Source of the DNA: Pilatotrama ljubarskyi
Lineage: Eukaryota > Basidiomycota > Agaricomycetes > Polyporales > Polyporaceae
Length of the DNA stretch: 64,000 nt
Direction of reading: 5' to 3'
Assembly: GCA_022385805.1 (NCBI GenBank)
Contig: MU277678.1
Location: 104,398-168,397, forward strand
Notes under the pieces: model-generated
Seen by the model: only the letters and a program-made list of their open reading frames with translations
Told to the model about the DNA's origin: nothing
Database searches by the model: none
In this document: positions 49,656-60,772 of the stretch, in pieces
How positions within the stretch are numbered: position 1 is the stretch's first letter
How the letters are laid out: the number at the start of each line of letters is the position of its first letter
Position numbers and translations under genes: made by a program

Positions 49656-51873
49656 TTATCTGTAGATTATAGATATCTGTCCGTACTCTTCGTCGCTGTC
49701 GCCCTCCTGCGCACCGCCTGCTGCGAACAACCATTGTCTTAGGACCGGCCAGCCCACCTGGAAATGCGTGCAGATCTCGTCCGTATGATGTTCGCCATCC
49801 AACAAAGGTAGCAAGTCCGACGGGTACGGTGCCGCACCCTGCAGCAGGCCGTGCGAGGCAGACGCCTCACGCACCATCTGCGGGAGCATGAAGCCGAACT
49901 TCGTCGACCTGCCCCCGCTCGACTGCTCGCTGTCGAGAGGGTCGACGGTTATACCGCCTGCGAACGCGTCCGGCGAAGACGACGAGATGTAGCGCGTCGC
50001 GGCATGGCTGTAGCGTTCGGCGACCTTCTGCGACGCCATCTCCGCTCTACCGGTGAACCGTGACATCGTTTGATGGGCCCTGTCGTGTATAGGCTTTCGG
50101 CCATCGCGGTTACGGAGCATCTCGAGGGAGCTCTCCGCTGCACTTGCGCGTCGGGTCGGTGTGACTCGCGCCGTCGTCGGGGAGATGGCGACGATCTCCG
50201 CACCGGCGGAGGCGATCGTGGGCTGTGCCTCGGGGACGCGACTACGGACACGGAGTGATTCCGGCTCAGCGCGGGTCGGGGGCGAACTGGTAGGTGGCTG
50301 CATCGTGGATGCAAAGCTCTTCCCCCGCTTGCGGCCGAGGGAAGCCATCGTCGCGCGTCGCTCTGGTTGCTGCTCCGTGCCCTTGGAAAGGAGAATGGGC
50401 CAACGGTGTACTCGGCGTAGAAAACCCTGAAGATCAGCTGGAATCAGCTGCTAGCGTCGGTCACTACGCTGTAGCATACCTTGATTACGCCAAAGCTGGT
50501 AAAGCGTCGAACGTCTATACCAAGTTTATGTACATCGTGTTCTTCCATCCAGTCACGGACGGTTTTGCCCGCCTTGAAGCGGGAATATAGGCGGAGCAGT
50601 TGAGGCCAGTCTGGTATGATCCAGCCTGAGATGAGAAGTGAGACTTTGCCACCTCTATAGGATGCTGGGTCGCAACAGGGCTCACCGGGCTTCGTGACAT
50701 ATGGCCCGCACTCTTTGATAATGTGCTCTTCGCCAGCAAGCCATTGGATGCTCTTCCGCAAGGTGTACATGTTCGAATATTGGAAGATGTCTATCAACAT
50801 GATGACCTGGTAGTAGCTGAGAAACCCCTGCCTGTAAGTGCCAAGCCACTTGTCATGGGTTAAGCTGCATACAGGAGGTGTGATATTGCTAAGCGGGTGA
50901 GATTGAGGTCACAATTGGCCAGGCGCGCGATGCGGCTGATGTGGTTGGTTCCGTCGATATAAGGACAGATCTACTCGGCAGCATGAGTCTGGCAAAAGGA
51001 CGGCGGGTTCATCACAATACCTTGGCGATGGTCAGGTCCCAGTTGGGTTCGATCCTACCTGTGAGGTTGATGAGCGCAAGCGGCACCATCCAGTCCTTGA
51101 CGGGTGGAGGGTTTGGATAGAAGGGAAATATCTTCAGCTCGATGGAGTTGAACCTGTCGATGGGAATAGACGTTTCCGAGTACGAGTTCAGGTCTTCGTA
51201 GATTTGCTCTAGGACCGCGTGGATAGCAGAAGCACTACGAGGCGAGGACAGGAACCGGAATTCTTTCTGATATTGACGTCAGGCTAGGCGCAGTACAACG
51301 GGGGATGTCGCTAACCTCGCAGGTAGTGAGAACCCGACTGACTTTCCTGGCTACTGGTTCATAGCAGCTAAGGTCCGCAGTGCGCTCAAAAACGAAGCAC
51401 ACGTTGTACAGGAAGTAGTTTCGCGGGTAGTACTCTTCATCTAGCCTCACAGGGAACCCGAGGATACGATGAGCCCTAGTAGCACAGATCACAAGCCTAC
51501 CGCAGAGCGCCTTCGGAGGTATAACGTATTTGGAGATGTCGTCAAAGTTGAAGAAGAACCGGTTGTCTGACGCGTTCCGGTTTTGAGAGGATCGTATATT
51601 CCTGCTCTCCGGTCTCGGCGCCGTCGCAAACGATAGGACAGAACTGGAAGGACGACGAGAGGGCACGTCGGAATCCACCAGTGACGGTGTAGAGGACGCA
51701 GGAGATGCTGCGAAAAGTGTGCTAGAGGAGCCGGAGGTATGCCCAGAGGAAGACGAGGTGGCGATTAAATCTTCGGGCACTTGAGACACAATCTTGGGTC
51801 CCTGCTCGACGTCGAACACGGCATAGAAGACTGACTCAAGTCGAGGCAGGAAGGATGCACCGTTCGACGACAT
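49656..51873 (-). CDS. NPR2: Nitrogen permease regulator 2 (SEACIT/GATOR1 subunit)
   Basis: With Npr3 and Iml1 it restrains TORC1 when amino acids or nitrogen are short. The ATG at 51873 opens MSSNGASFLPRLESVFYAVF then DVEQGPKIVSQVPEDLI, the conserved N-terminal longin-type start. After a Ser/Thr-rich insert it continues with FDDISKYVIPPKALCGRLVI, YPRNYFLYNVCFVFERTADL and KKEFRFLS-like sequence, then SIPIDRFNSIELKIFPFYPN, YYQVIMLIDIFQYSNMYTLR and DWPQLLRLYSRFKAGKTVRD. The final exon has LLDGEHHTDEICTHFQVGWP and ends GQISIIYR at 49656. A Ser/Arg-rich insert of about 150 residues before the C-terminal helix-turn-helix part is longer than in yeast. Confidence 0.92.
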
Positions 51874-52368
51874 GGCAAGTCGGATTCTCTACCTCCCATG
51901 AAGTCCGAGGTCGTGATTTTCCTCCCGGATGCGCCTTGTTGCTCCCAGGACATCCACGAATCGGACGCACTACCACGCAGGCATCCGCATTCTGCTGAAG
52001 AGGCATTGAGCACCTGTCATCGGGACAAAGCTCCGGTCATGTTGCACACACCGCGAATTATGGCGCGCTGTTGTCCCTTAGGTTGCTGTTTGTCCCCTAG
52101 GTTGCAGACAAAGCCGAATGAACCTGCTGCTGCCACAACGTTGACTTCGAGCCTGAGTAAGTACGAGTGACGGCCGGTGCGCGGGTCGAGTTAACGGCGC
52201 TTATGTGTCTATACTAGCGCCCGAATGAGCAGTTGAGATGCTGACTAATACTCGGGCGCTCATTCCATTGGGAGTTCGGCGCCTGCGGCTGAGGGTCGAC
52301 CACCGTTCATCGCATACTGCTTCCTCCCTCTCTGCTGTGATCCCCACTGCTCTGCTTACTACGCGATC
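51874..52368. promoter_or_regulatory. Divergent promoter, NPR2 and SLT11
   Basis: The two genes start back to back across 495 bases. No clear TATA box and no other gene. Confidence 0.5.
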
Positions 52369-53682
52369 ATGCCAAAGTCGGATATTAACAAGGCTGGCTG
52401 GGAGCAGAGCGAGTTCCCCATTCTCTGCGAAACTTGTGAGTAAGCGGTCCATCTGCCGTGTCTAAGATCCTCAAGCGGCCATCCAGGTTTGGGCGACAAT
52501 GCATTCGTTCGTATGGTACGTCTGACGAGGACAGCTTTCACCGCTTCCTGTCAATCTCATGGGCGTCCTATGTTGTCCTTCATTTATGTAGTCCAAGCAA
52601 GAGTTCGGTCGCTCTTGTGGCACATGCGCCCGACCCTTTACCGTCTTCCGTTGGAACCCCGGTACTGGGATGCGGTTCAAGACGACCGTCATATGTCAGA
52701 CGTGTGCAAAGATCAAGAACGTCTGCCAGACCTGTCTTCTCGACCTGGAGTATGGGTTGCCTACGCAAGTCAGGGACACTGCGCTTGGAGTCGAGAGCGA
52801 AGCCCCCACAAGCGAGATCAACCGGGAATACTACGCTCAGAACATGGAGACCAAGGTACGTGTGGATCTTAACCCCGTCTTTTCTATGTGATAATCAGCG
52901 TGTGTCGTAGTTGGACGGGGCGAAGTCGCTCTTGGACGTCAACAAGTCGTCCAGTGCAGGCAAGGAGATGTTGAAGCAACTCGCTCGCACCGACCCGTAT
53001 TACAAGCGCAACAAGCCCCATCTCTGCTCTTTCTACGCTAAGGGAGAGTGCAACCGGGGAGATGCGTGTCCATACCGGTAAGTTCAGGCCGCCGAGCTTG
53101 ACGGCCATTTGTCTCATGCTCCTTCAGCCACGAGATGCCGGTGCAAAACGAGCTGTCAAAACAGAACATCCAGGACAGATATCATGGTCGTAATGATCCA
53201 GTGGCGAAGAAGATCCTAGCGACTCATGCGGCGAATATGGGTCTGCAACCACCCGAGGATCAGAGCATCGTATGTCTTCCTGCACTCGCCCCGGGTAGAA
53301 GACTCATTGGACCCTGGCAGACCTCTCTCTTCCTCTCATCTTTGCCAGCGTCTTCCACCGAAGAGAGTATACGGACTCGAGTTTTGAAATCATTGCCTGC
53401 TGTGCAGCCCTCGCAGCTCAAGTCGGTGGTTTATGTCGCGAAGTCGAGGTTAGCTGCTGTCGAGTGTATATTGATCACGGCACTCACATGAAAGATGACA
53501 GGTGTGCTTTCGTCAACTGGAAAGACAGGGCAACGGCGGAGCTTGCGGCTCAGGCATGGGCCAATGGTCTTGAGATTGATGGTGAGACCGTTGGTGTGCG
53601 GTGGGGCAGGAGCAAAGGGGCTTCTGGCTCCAAGGCTGGCAAGCCTTCTGCCGCTTCATCATCATCTATTCCGGTTTCCTGA
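52369..53682 (+). CDS. Pre-mRNA splicing factor Slt11/Ecm2 (RBM22 type)
   Basis: Component of the activated spliceosome that contacts U6 snRNA near the catalytic core. The ATG at 52369 begins [20 protein letters not shown]. Short exons join T to [10 protein letters not shown] then [20 protein letters not shown], a zinc-binding N-terminal module with further cysteines in [25 protein letters not shown] finger follows ([20 protein letters not shown]), then an RRM ([39 protein letters not shown]) and a short Ser-rich tail. Domain order matches Slt11 and RBM22. The tail is shorter than in RBM22. Confidence 0.93.
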
Positions 53683-53996
53683 ACATTGCTTTCTCTGCAG
53701 TGACGTGGACTTCTCTTATCCGATGTATATTACTGTACGATTGGAATGTAAGAGGTGGCTGCACTTTCTCGGGTGTTCTCATCTGGTGTGATGTATGCAG
53801 GTGCCTTTCTGTGTCCAACTCCGATGCGCCATTCATTGCCACATCGCTTGTTATTCCCACTGAGTAGCGCTTCGGTGGTTGAGAGTTTTCCGTAGACTGG
53901 ACCCAGCCTGGATGGCGGCTCGGAGGCCATTGCCATCCGAGCGCCTGATGAGCGCTGAGCGCTGAGCATTCACACTCTTCGTCTGAATCCACCACC
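53683..53996. other. Intergenic region
   Basis: SLT11 3' flank and upstream flank of the GCIP-family gene. Nothing further is recognised. Confidence 0.5.
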
Positions 53997-55263
53997 ATGA
54001 GCGGCAGCCAAAATCCAGACTCTGAGAGAGGCATGTAGCAAAGACCTCACATACTACAGCGGACGTTGACAGATACCAGTCTCTAGCTCTCTCTGCATTG
54101 AAGCTATTGAGGAATACATGCACCGCGGCGATCGATGCTCTCCAACAACCTCTTTCCTCAACACAAACCTCCCTGCTCTCCTCCGTCCCTTCATCCGCGA
54201 CCCTCCATAAGGACTACCAATCGCTTCTGACGCTCATATACACCTCGACGACGAAAATGACTCTGGTTCTGCGACCGTCCGAACCCACACCAGCCGCCGC
54301 CCTTGTCCCGATCAGCGACCTCGGAACATCCATCACTTCACTGGCGACATGTGCTACTCTTTTCGACCTTCACGGCGCTACATGGTCTTCATATGCTCGC
54401 CAAGCCGCCCGTGACATCTGCCACGCCGTTGACTCCCTCGTGAGTACCTTCACAGAGGACGCGGGGGAGGAGTATCTCGTCCGAACGGGTACCGTGCATG
54501 ACCTCATCGAAAAGGCGCGACGCGAGGTCCCTGCGGACAATCTGTCGGCCGTAAAGCAATGCTGGAAGGCGGACCGGAACATGCTTGAGGACTCGCTGGG
54601 TGAGATCAACTCCATGATCGAGGACGCCGCGCAGGAGGGAGAGGACGGAGACGACCCCGACTTTGACGATGAGTGGGACGAGCTTGGCTTCGGGGCTAGC
54701 AAGAAGATGTCCGAATTGGAGCTAGAGCGAACGCGGAAGGTACGCGAAGAATATCGTGAGCTCGCGCCGGTTAGGCTGACTTCGTCTCATCGCAGGTACA
54801 ACCACTCATGCGGTTCGCGACACTACTCCATAAGCGCGTAGTGCCCGACATATTGGCCAATCTACCTACTTCTACATCCGATTCAAATGCTCTGACCGCC
54901 GCGCTTGACGCACTGCCCTCCCGATCTCATGCTCTCGTTCTCGCGCTAGAGGAGCTCGTCGCCGCCCTCTACGCTCCGCAAGACCCTGCCGCTCTCGCAT
55001 CTGCCGTCGCCACATTCTCGGACGCCACCAACAAGCTACACTCCTCAGCCACATCAAACATTCTGCTGCCGCCGGAGACGGGCCTGGTGAAACAAATGGG
55101 CGCCTTGAGTGTGGCAGGCGGGAGCGGCGCCAATGGTGGTGAGAAGAAAGTGAAGGATGCCCGGAAGTGGTTCGACGCGTGTTTAGCACAGGTCAACAAG
55201 TCTGCACAGGCCATAGACGAGTTGTTGTCTCCAGATACTGCGAGGGAGAATGCAACACGATGA
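53997..55263 (+). CDS. GCIP/CCNDBP1-family protein (cyclin-D-binding type)
   Basis: Helical protein of the Grap2-and-cyclin-D-interacting family. The long frame from about 54074 has no ATG at its start, so a first exon is needed. The ATG at 53997 (MSGSQNPDSERG) joined through a 38-base intron (54035-54072) restores frame: YQSLALSALKLLRNTCTAAI. With exons 54073-54739 and 54796-55263 the total is 390 residues. Family-like parts are TWSSYARQAARDICHAVDSL, DNLSAVKQCWKADRNMLEDS, an acidic block (EGEDGDDPDFDDEWDELGFG), and LALEELVAALYAP with the C-terminal KVKDARKWFDACLAQVNKSA. Human CCNDBP1 binds cyclin D and transcription factors; the fungal role is unknown. Confidence 0.75.
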
Positions 55264-56063
55264 TCTTGTCGGGGATCTGGACGAATGCTTTCCGCAAGCT
55301 GCTCTGAGCGTAGCGCTGCGCAGCTGGCGTTCTATGTCGTGGCGAGGGATGCTTCAGAATGCATCTCGGGCGGCAGTTCCTTGCGCCCTCGGACAGCTTT
55401 GCCCCGGGCTTCAGAGGTGCTTCCACGCGTCAGCCGCCATCCCCGTGGCTACTGAGCGCGTCGGGACTACTTCTAGCCTGAGCGGGACTCGTCTAGTTGC
55501 ATAATTTACCACAATGCTGAGTCCTCCTAATACAGTTGGGTCTGCTAATAACGAAGTCCTTCCGGTGCATCTACCCGTGTTCCAGGCTCCGAGTCGCTAT
55601 TGTGCCAATGTCAACGTCAGTTTCGGGCGCAGGCTACTTCGTCAACCCGACCTGGCGATACAGTCCTCTGCGCCTGCAATTCATCATGCTCCCGCCGCCG
55701 TGCTCGGATCATTGGCCTCCATCCGCCTCGGGGTCCGTTACATCGCGAGCTTCGTTCTTCTCAACGTCGGAGTGGTCCGCGTCGTCATGGGCGCTGCGAG
55801 CGAAGCTGAGGGACCCCGCCTTGGAACTATGCGATGGCTTAGGGAATATCACCGGGACCTGAAGGGTTGGTGTCTCGGTGAAAACCTATATGGGAATTCA
55901 TTGAGGCTGAAGAAGCAGTCACGCACCTCTCCGGTCCCGTTGGTAGCTAGTACAGACCGCATGCGTGATGTTTGTCCAATCGTATCTAACTCCAGGGCAG
56001 GAGACTGCGTGATTTGTGCGGAGAGACGTTGACGTGAATTCAAGCTGTAGGAATAGCATTCCG
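55264..56063. other. Intergenic region between convergent genes, 0.8 kb
   Basis: A frame at 55514-56032 (+) is open but shows no domain, and I found no splice structure linking it to either neighbour. It may be UTR or decayed coding sequence. Confidence 0.45.
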
Positions 56064-58036
56064 TCAGCCGAGACGATCGCTAGGCAAAGGCAAGAGATTC
56101 ACGCACGCTGCGAGCACCGAATTGGCGTACACTGGAAACGAATGGCGGCCGAAGAACGGGTCAATTTGAATCGGAGTAGAGGAGGACAGAAGATGCGGCC
56201 CTACGTTTGTTATCGACGAAGGTGATGCTGAGATAGATGAAATTTTTTGGTGTGGCGAGAGACTGCCATGGATGGGAAGAGTCAACCTCAAGGACATGAC
56301 ACGATGCAGCATCTGTTACTTACGAAAATGAACACCAGCAATCCGACCACACTGGTGATCAGGACGATGAAAGAGATTGGAGATTGAGCCGGTCAAGCCG
56401 ACTTCTAGTGGCCGTCGGCCGGCCACAAAGTGCTCACCTCGTCAGCAGCCCTGCTCGAACATATCAACAACCGGCAGTCAGACATAGGCTTAGAACTAAC
56501 CGGTGTTTATCGCGTACACCATCAATAGGTCGAGGACCGAATCCGTCCTAGTGCAACAACAGTCAGCGATTTTTCATACAACCGACCGCAGTCACAGTGG
56601 TGACTTACTGTCGGATACCCGTGCGGCTACGCCAAAGAGCGAAGATGAGAGTCCCTGTGAGGAGGACGTCGACAAAGACCGTACTCCCGAAACATGTTGA
56701 TGCTAGCCACTATGGCAGCTGATGCATGAGGTGCAATGTCCGGTGCCATGAAGACTGAATACCCACGTTGAACTTTGACAGAAATTCGACCACATCCGGT
56801 GTCTGGAATCTATGAGAAGGGCGGAGATTAGAGGACGTGCGTTCTGGTGTGAAGTTTTAGATAGCAACTACCCGACGATGACCCCGGCTTCGAAGGAGTG
56901 GACCCCTAGTGAGTAGAAATGGCAAAGGCACTCACTGGCGATGCCTCTCACCTATCGTCAAACCTTCGCATAACGGCGACAGTCAACGGTTAACATGGTT
57001 GCTCAGGAGACGTCCGAGATGACGCACCTAGGACGACCACGAGATATGCGGCCTGAAAAACCAGAGCGTACATGGCCGGTCAGTGTACCAGCCAACGTGA
57101 GAAGTCCGCAACTAGTATTACCGCGATGGCGACAATGATTCTGTAACGCTTTCCGACTACCACGGTTGTCAGCTATCTATGTAGCTGTCTACGTTGCGGA
57201 TTACTTACCAAGATAGACACGACGAGCGTAGAAGCTGCCGGAGCGCGGATCGGCGTGAGTCCAGTTCATTGCACGGACTCTCCATCGGCGCCCACCTTTG
57301 AGAGACGACTGTTGTCAAACCCTAGAAACGGATAAGCCTCGATGATTACTATCAGATACACAGCGAGTTTCGCGTACCAAGAAAAGAACTGATATCTGTA
57401 CGGAACAGTAGCATCAGAACGCATACACTCGAAGCGCTGATGTCCAGCTATACTCACGTTGACGGTCCTATTTGTCGGTGGAGGTACACGGACAGTCATG
57501 GTTCAGTACTGCGCTTAGGCGGAGATGCGTAGGGCTCACCAATGTGTCTGTTGGAGGGATCCGGGATTGTCATAATTCTGGACCATGTAGTGGTAACTTC
57601 GCCGCCGGCGATCGTGAGTCGAACGCCCTGACCTAGAAATGGCGTCTCCACTGACCACATTATGATCGAAAGAACCGTGTGACATGTATCGAGCGTCCTG
57701 GTATTCATGGAATCCCAAAGTCAGCGTATGAGTCTTACCTACACTATACAACGGAGCAGGAAGAACGCACATGACGGCCCATACCTAGTGATTCAACCTT
57801 GAGAGTGAATTCCTGGAGCAGCAAGCGACGACGTACGATAGCCTTGAGAAAGAATATGTCCGAGGGATATAGGCGGAGATAGCGGTAGAATTGGTGCAAG
57901 CCGAATCCATATAATCTATGTATATGGAGGACGTAAGCTTCCGTCTAAAGAGATCATGAATGGCGTACATGAGGCTGAGTTGCGCACCCAAGAGCATCGC
58001 TCCCAGTGTATTATCCAAGGCTGGAACGGCGGGCAT
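56064..58036 (-). CDS. DUF6534-type multi-pass membrane protein
   Basis: The gene is broken into about ten small exons, so only splice-guided reading shows it. The ATG at 58036 begins MPAVPALDNTLGAMLLGAQL. Next exons give LYGFGLHQFYRYLRLYPSDI then FFLKAI, VWAVMCVLP, TLDTCHTVLSIIM joined to YHYMVQNYDNPGSLQQTHW, FYARRVYL, VVGKRYRIIVAIAVILV, FVDVLLTGTLIFALWRSRTG, TDSVLDLLMVYAINTG, KNFIYLSITFVDNK and, across a 71-base intron, LYANSVLAACVNLLPLPSDR. This is the order of the DUF6534 family, abundant in agaricomycetes: LDNTLGA start, seven or so membrane helices, and a LYANSLLA-type end. Function is unknown for the family. Some intermediate exon borders remain uncertain. Confidence 0.7.
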
Positions 58037-59923
58037 GACTGCAAGACAGAGCGTCGTCGGGTACGGAGGGTATGCTCGTTGTTCCGCAGTCGTGGACGAA
58101 CGCATTGTATTTGAATGCCACAGCCCCACAAAGTCCCGAACTCAGAAACATCGAAGCACTTACGACAACCCGCACCAGCTTTGATGGAGATCGAGGGCGC
58201 TGGTCCCAGTGATCAATGTATCGCTCATGCTTCGGGAGGCTCATCTGCAGAACGCACATCTCGGAGCGCCCGGCGTCTTCGGTAGGTCGTCTCCAAATCG
58301 ATTGCCAGGATGATGGCTTATAGCTCAGCGCCGTCGGTCCCCAGGTTGAAGCGTGCTTCATAATGTGGCAGTGGTGCTGCATGTTCGTGGAAGCTCCTGC
58401 AACTCAGTCGAGACATCAGAAAAGTCACCACATCTCTCCCATGGGTGCTTGCCTAGTATGAGGGCAGGAGAGTCCTTGCCGCTTTCGGATTGTGGCATCG
58501 TCAAGCCTGCGTCTGCCGACACGATGGTCGGATCTAATGTGCCTGTAGCAGTTGCATCCAGCCAATAGAAGCAACAGAGGGAAGTGTGGCACAACACGAC
58601 AGCAGCCTATCCTGGCGGTATGGATGACTCGGAGCTGATGGCCCGCTCCAATTCTGTGGTGATCGCATTGTTGGGAGGCCACTGGGAACTAAGAAGAGTA
58701 GTGCACCACTTGCCAAAGTCCGGTAAAACATGTCAGCAACCGGAACCCATGCTCCCATCGGTAGCTTGACCACTGCGAACATATTGCGAAGGGCAAGAAG
58801 CGATCATATGGGCGCGGTTCGAAGTCTCTTGAAACGCCGAGAACACTCCCTGAAGTTGGGTATCGCTGAGTGAGGGAGTGATTGCACTGCTTCACTGATT
58901 TCCCAACAGCACTGGCTGTGAGTACTAGACCTACGAGATTATCGCGGGATTGTCTGTTTATGCTGTGAGATAGTAGATTGGTGACTGACCAGAACCTTTA
59001 ATCCGAGGGATGTTCCTTGAGATGCGTCCGGTACTTCAATGCGAGGACTCAGCCTGATCAATCCGTGTGGCGGAAATCGCGGCATCAGTGAAGACGTGTG
59101 TATTATGCGCCAATCTAGTCTGCATGGTATTCCGTGGGAGCGGCACGACTGCTGGCAGCTCTTCGTCGCGCCCCCCGTCGTCAATGGGATAACCGTCAGA
59201 GTACTGGTGCTCAATGTCGCAGGCACTCGACAGGCCTAGGCGAAAGCCCACGACGCCACGACGGCTTTTGTGACTATGCAAGTTCGCGGCTGCAGTCGTT
59301 CAAACGTTCGAGCCTTGCAACCATATGCTGGTCGAACTTCGTCTTTCGACCTGCTTGGATGAGCTTGAATAGCCTGCGACACCCGCGCGTGACTAGGACA
59401 CCCCGGGGACTCTGGAGCCAGGCACTGCGCTGGCCGAAAACCTTATTAGCTGGCAGCCCAGTGCTCCAAGGCAAACTCCCTCTGGCCCACAGATACGCAA
59501 TATCACATAGGACATCCTTCACAGTCGGAGAAGTAGATAACATTCGCGCTCACAGTGTCAGCGTGAGAGTGGTTGCTGCTCTTGTCAATGCGGGGTCGTT
59601 GAATCTCATCACAAGAGCGCTCTCTCAGATCCCCTTCTTCGTTGGAAGCTGACCAACTGGCAACCATCCTAACTGCATAGGCTGAGTTCAGGAAGGGCGT
59701 TTCCATGATGCTTGTGCACGATGGTTACAATTGAACCAGACTGTTAGGTACCGTGCGGGGGTAAGACCGGGGACGCTTGTGATCGTAGAGACTAGAGGAA
59801 CTCGTGTGAGTTCACAGTATTATACTGATTACAAACCACGTACCATGCTAGACTGTTAGTGCGGCCACGCTCAAGTACGTATACCATCCAGCATAACGTC
59901 AAACACGGCATGCGTGCATGCTA
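58037..59923. other. Gene-poor stretch, 1.9 kb
   Basis: Both strands are broken by stops every 50-110 codons, and no frame carries a recognisable domain. On the minus strand around 58980-59050 short stretches (SLGLKVLV; YRTHLKEHPSD) faintly resemble the second exon of DUF6534 genes, but frames do not join. It may hold decayed coding sequence or simply be noncoding. Confidence 0.45.
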
Positions 59924-60478
59924 TCAAGCAGGTCGAGAATGATGCGCGACTCTCAGAGCTGCAATCTCAAACGTATCGTCCTCGATCTTCGCAGCCGCCT
60001 CCCTCCCATACTCCCACATCTCCTCCTCCATCGCATCGACATCTTCGCACACGACGTATCCGCTCGTGTGCATCCGTCGCAACGCCTCGCGGATCCACAC
60101 GCGGCAAGTCCACGTCGGTTCGCGCTCCTTGTCCACCTCAGACACCTCCATCGGGATCTCTCGCAGGATGGCGTCGAGATCGTCGACGGACTTCCCAGGC
60201 GGCAGACAGCCGATTGTAGCTGCGGCTGCCACGGCGGGTGAGGTGGCGAGAGAGAGCGGGGTGCGATCGTACGACCATCGCTTGTCCTCTCCCTGCTGCC
60301 CATTGGTTATAGCGTGTAATTTGAGGCCTCCGTGAGGACTAGGACCGGAAGACGCATCAGGCGCGTCTGGGACAAAGAGGAACCAGTGGAAGCGCGGTGG
60401 CGTTGTGCTCATCAGGTCCAGCGCAAGGACGATGTCGGGGTAGCGGGGAAGGGGCGCAATTGTTGTCTTCTTGGACAT
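59924..60478 (-). CDS. Fungal hypothetical protein, single exon
   Basis: 184 residues from the ATG at 60478, without introns. It begins MSKKTTIAPLPRYPDIVLAL, then has PPRFHWFLFVPDAPDASSGP, LKLHAITNGQQGEDKRWSYD, GKSVDDLDAILREIPMEVSE, WTCRVWIREALRRMHTSGYV and an acidic end containing EEEMWEYGREAAAKIEDDTF. The H-W-F-LFVPD, LHAIT and WTCRVWIREAL blocks resemble a family of short fungal proteins of unknown function that I cannot name with certainty. No signal peptide or membrane segment. The start is the first ATG and fits the conserved region. Confidence 0.7.
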   Translation of the reverse strand: MSKKTTIAPLPRYPDIVLALDLMSTTPPRFHWFLFVPDAPDASSGPSPHGGLKLHAITNGQQGEDKRWSYDRTPLSLATSPAVAAAATIGCLPPGKSVDDLDAILREIPMEVSEVDKEREPTWTCRVWIREALRRMHTSGYVVCEDVDAMEEEMWEYGREAAAKIEDDTFEIAALRVAHHSRPA

Positions 60479-60772
60479 GATTGGCTATTAATCGAAACGG
60501 GTAATGTCCGGTAGAGCGATGCTGGAGGTCCCTTCGTATGCCCTATGTACGCAGAGGGTCGCTGCAAGAGAGGTTGAATGCACTTCCGTCGAACACGAGT
60601 TTGGGCGCTACCGTAGATCCGCTCGGGGTTCACGGAGATCCGGCGCTTGGGTATCGAGGACAAGGGAGGAAGGCGAGATCGAGGTCAGGGTATCGAGACG
60701 TACTGAATAAGTCCGGTCACATGCTACATGAAGAGTGCTGGAGGATACAAATACATATAATGCGTCCCTGAA

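Noticed and set aside
51040..51060. GGTTCGATCC, like a tRNA B box
   Set aside because: It lies inside the NPR2 coding sequence (GRIEPNWDLTIAK on the minus strand) and has no cloverleaf around it.
55514..56032. Open frame of 172 codons on the plus strand
   Set aside because: No domain, no signal peptide, and its composition resembles a chance frame in GC-rich DNA; it lies in the 3' flank of two converging genes.
58939..59226. Possible second DUF6534 gene on the minus strand
   Set aside because: Only one or two short exon-like stretches resemble the family and frames do not join.
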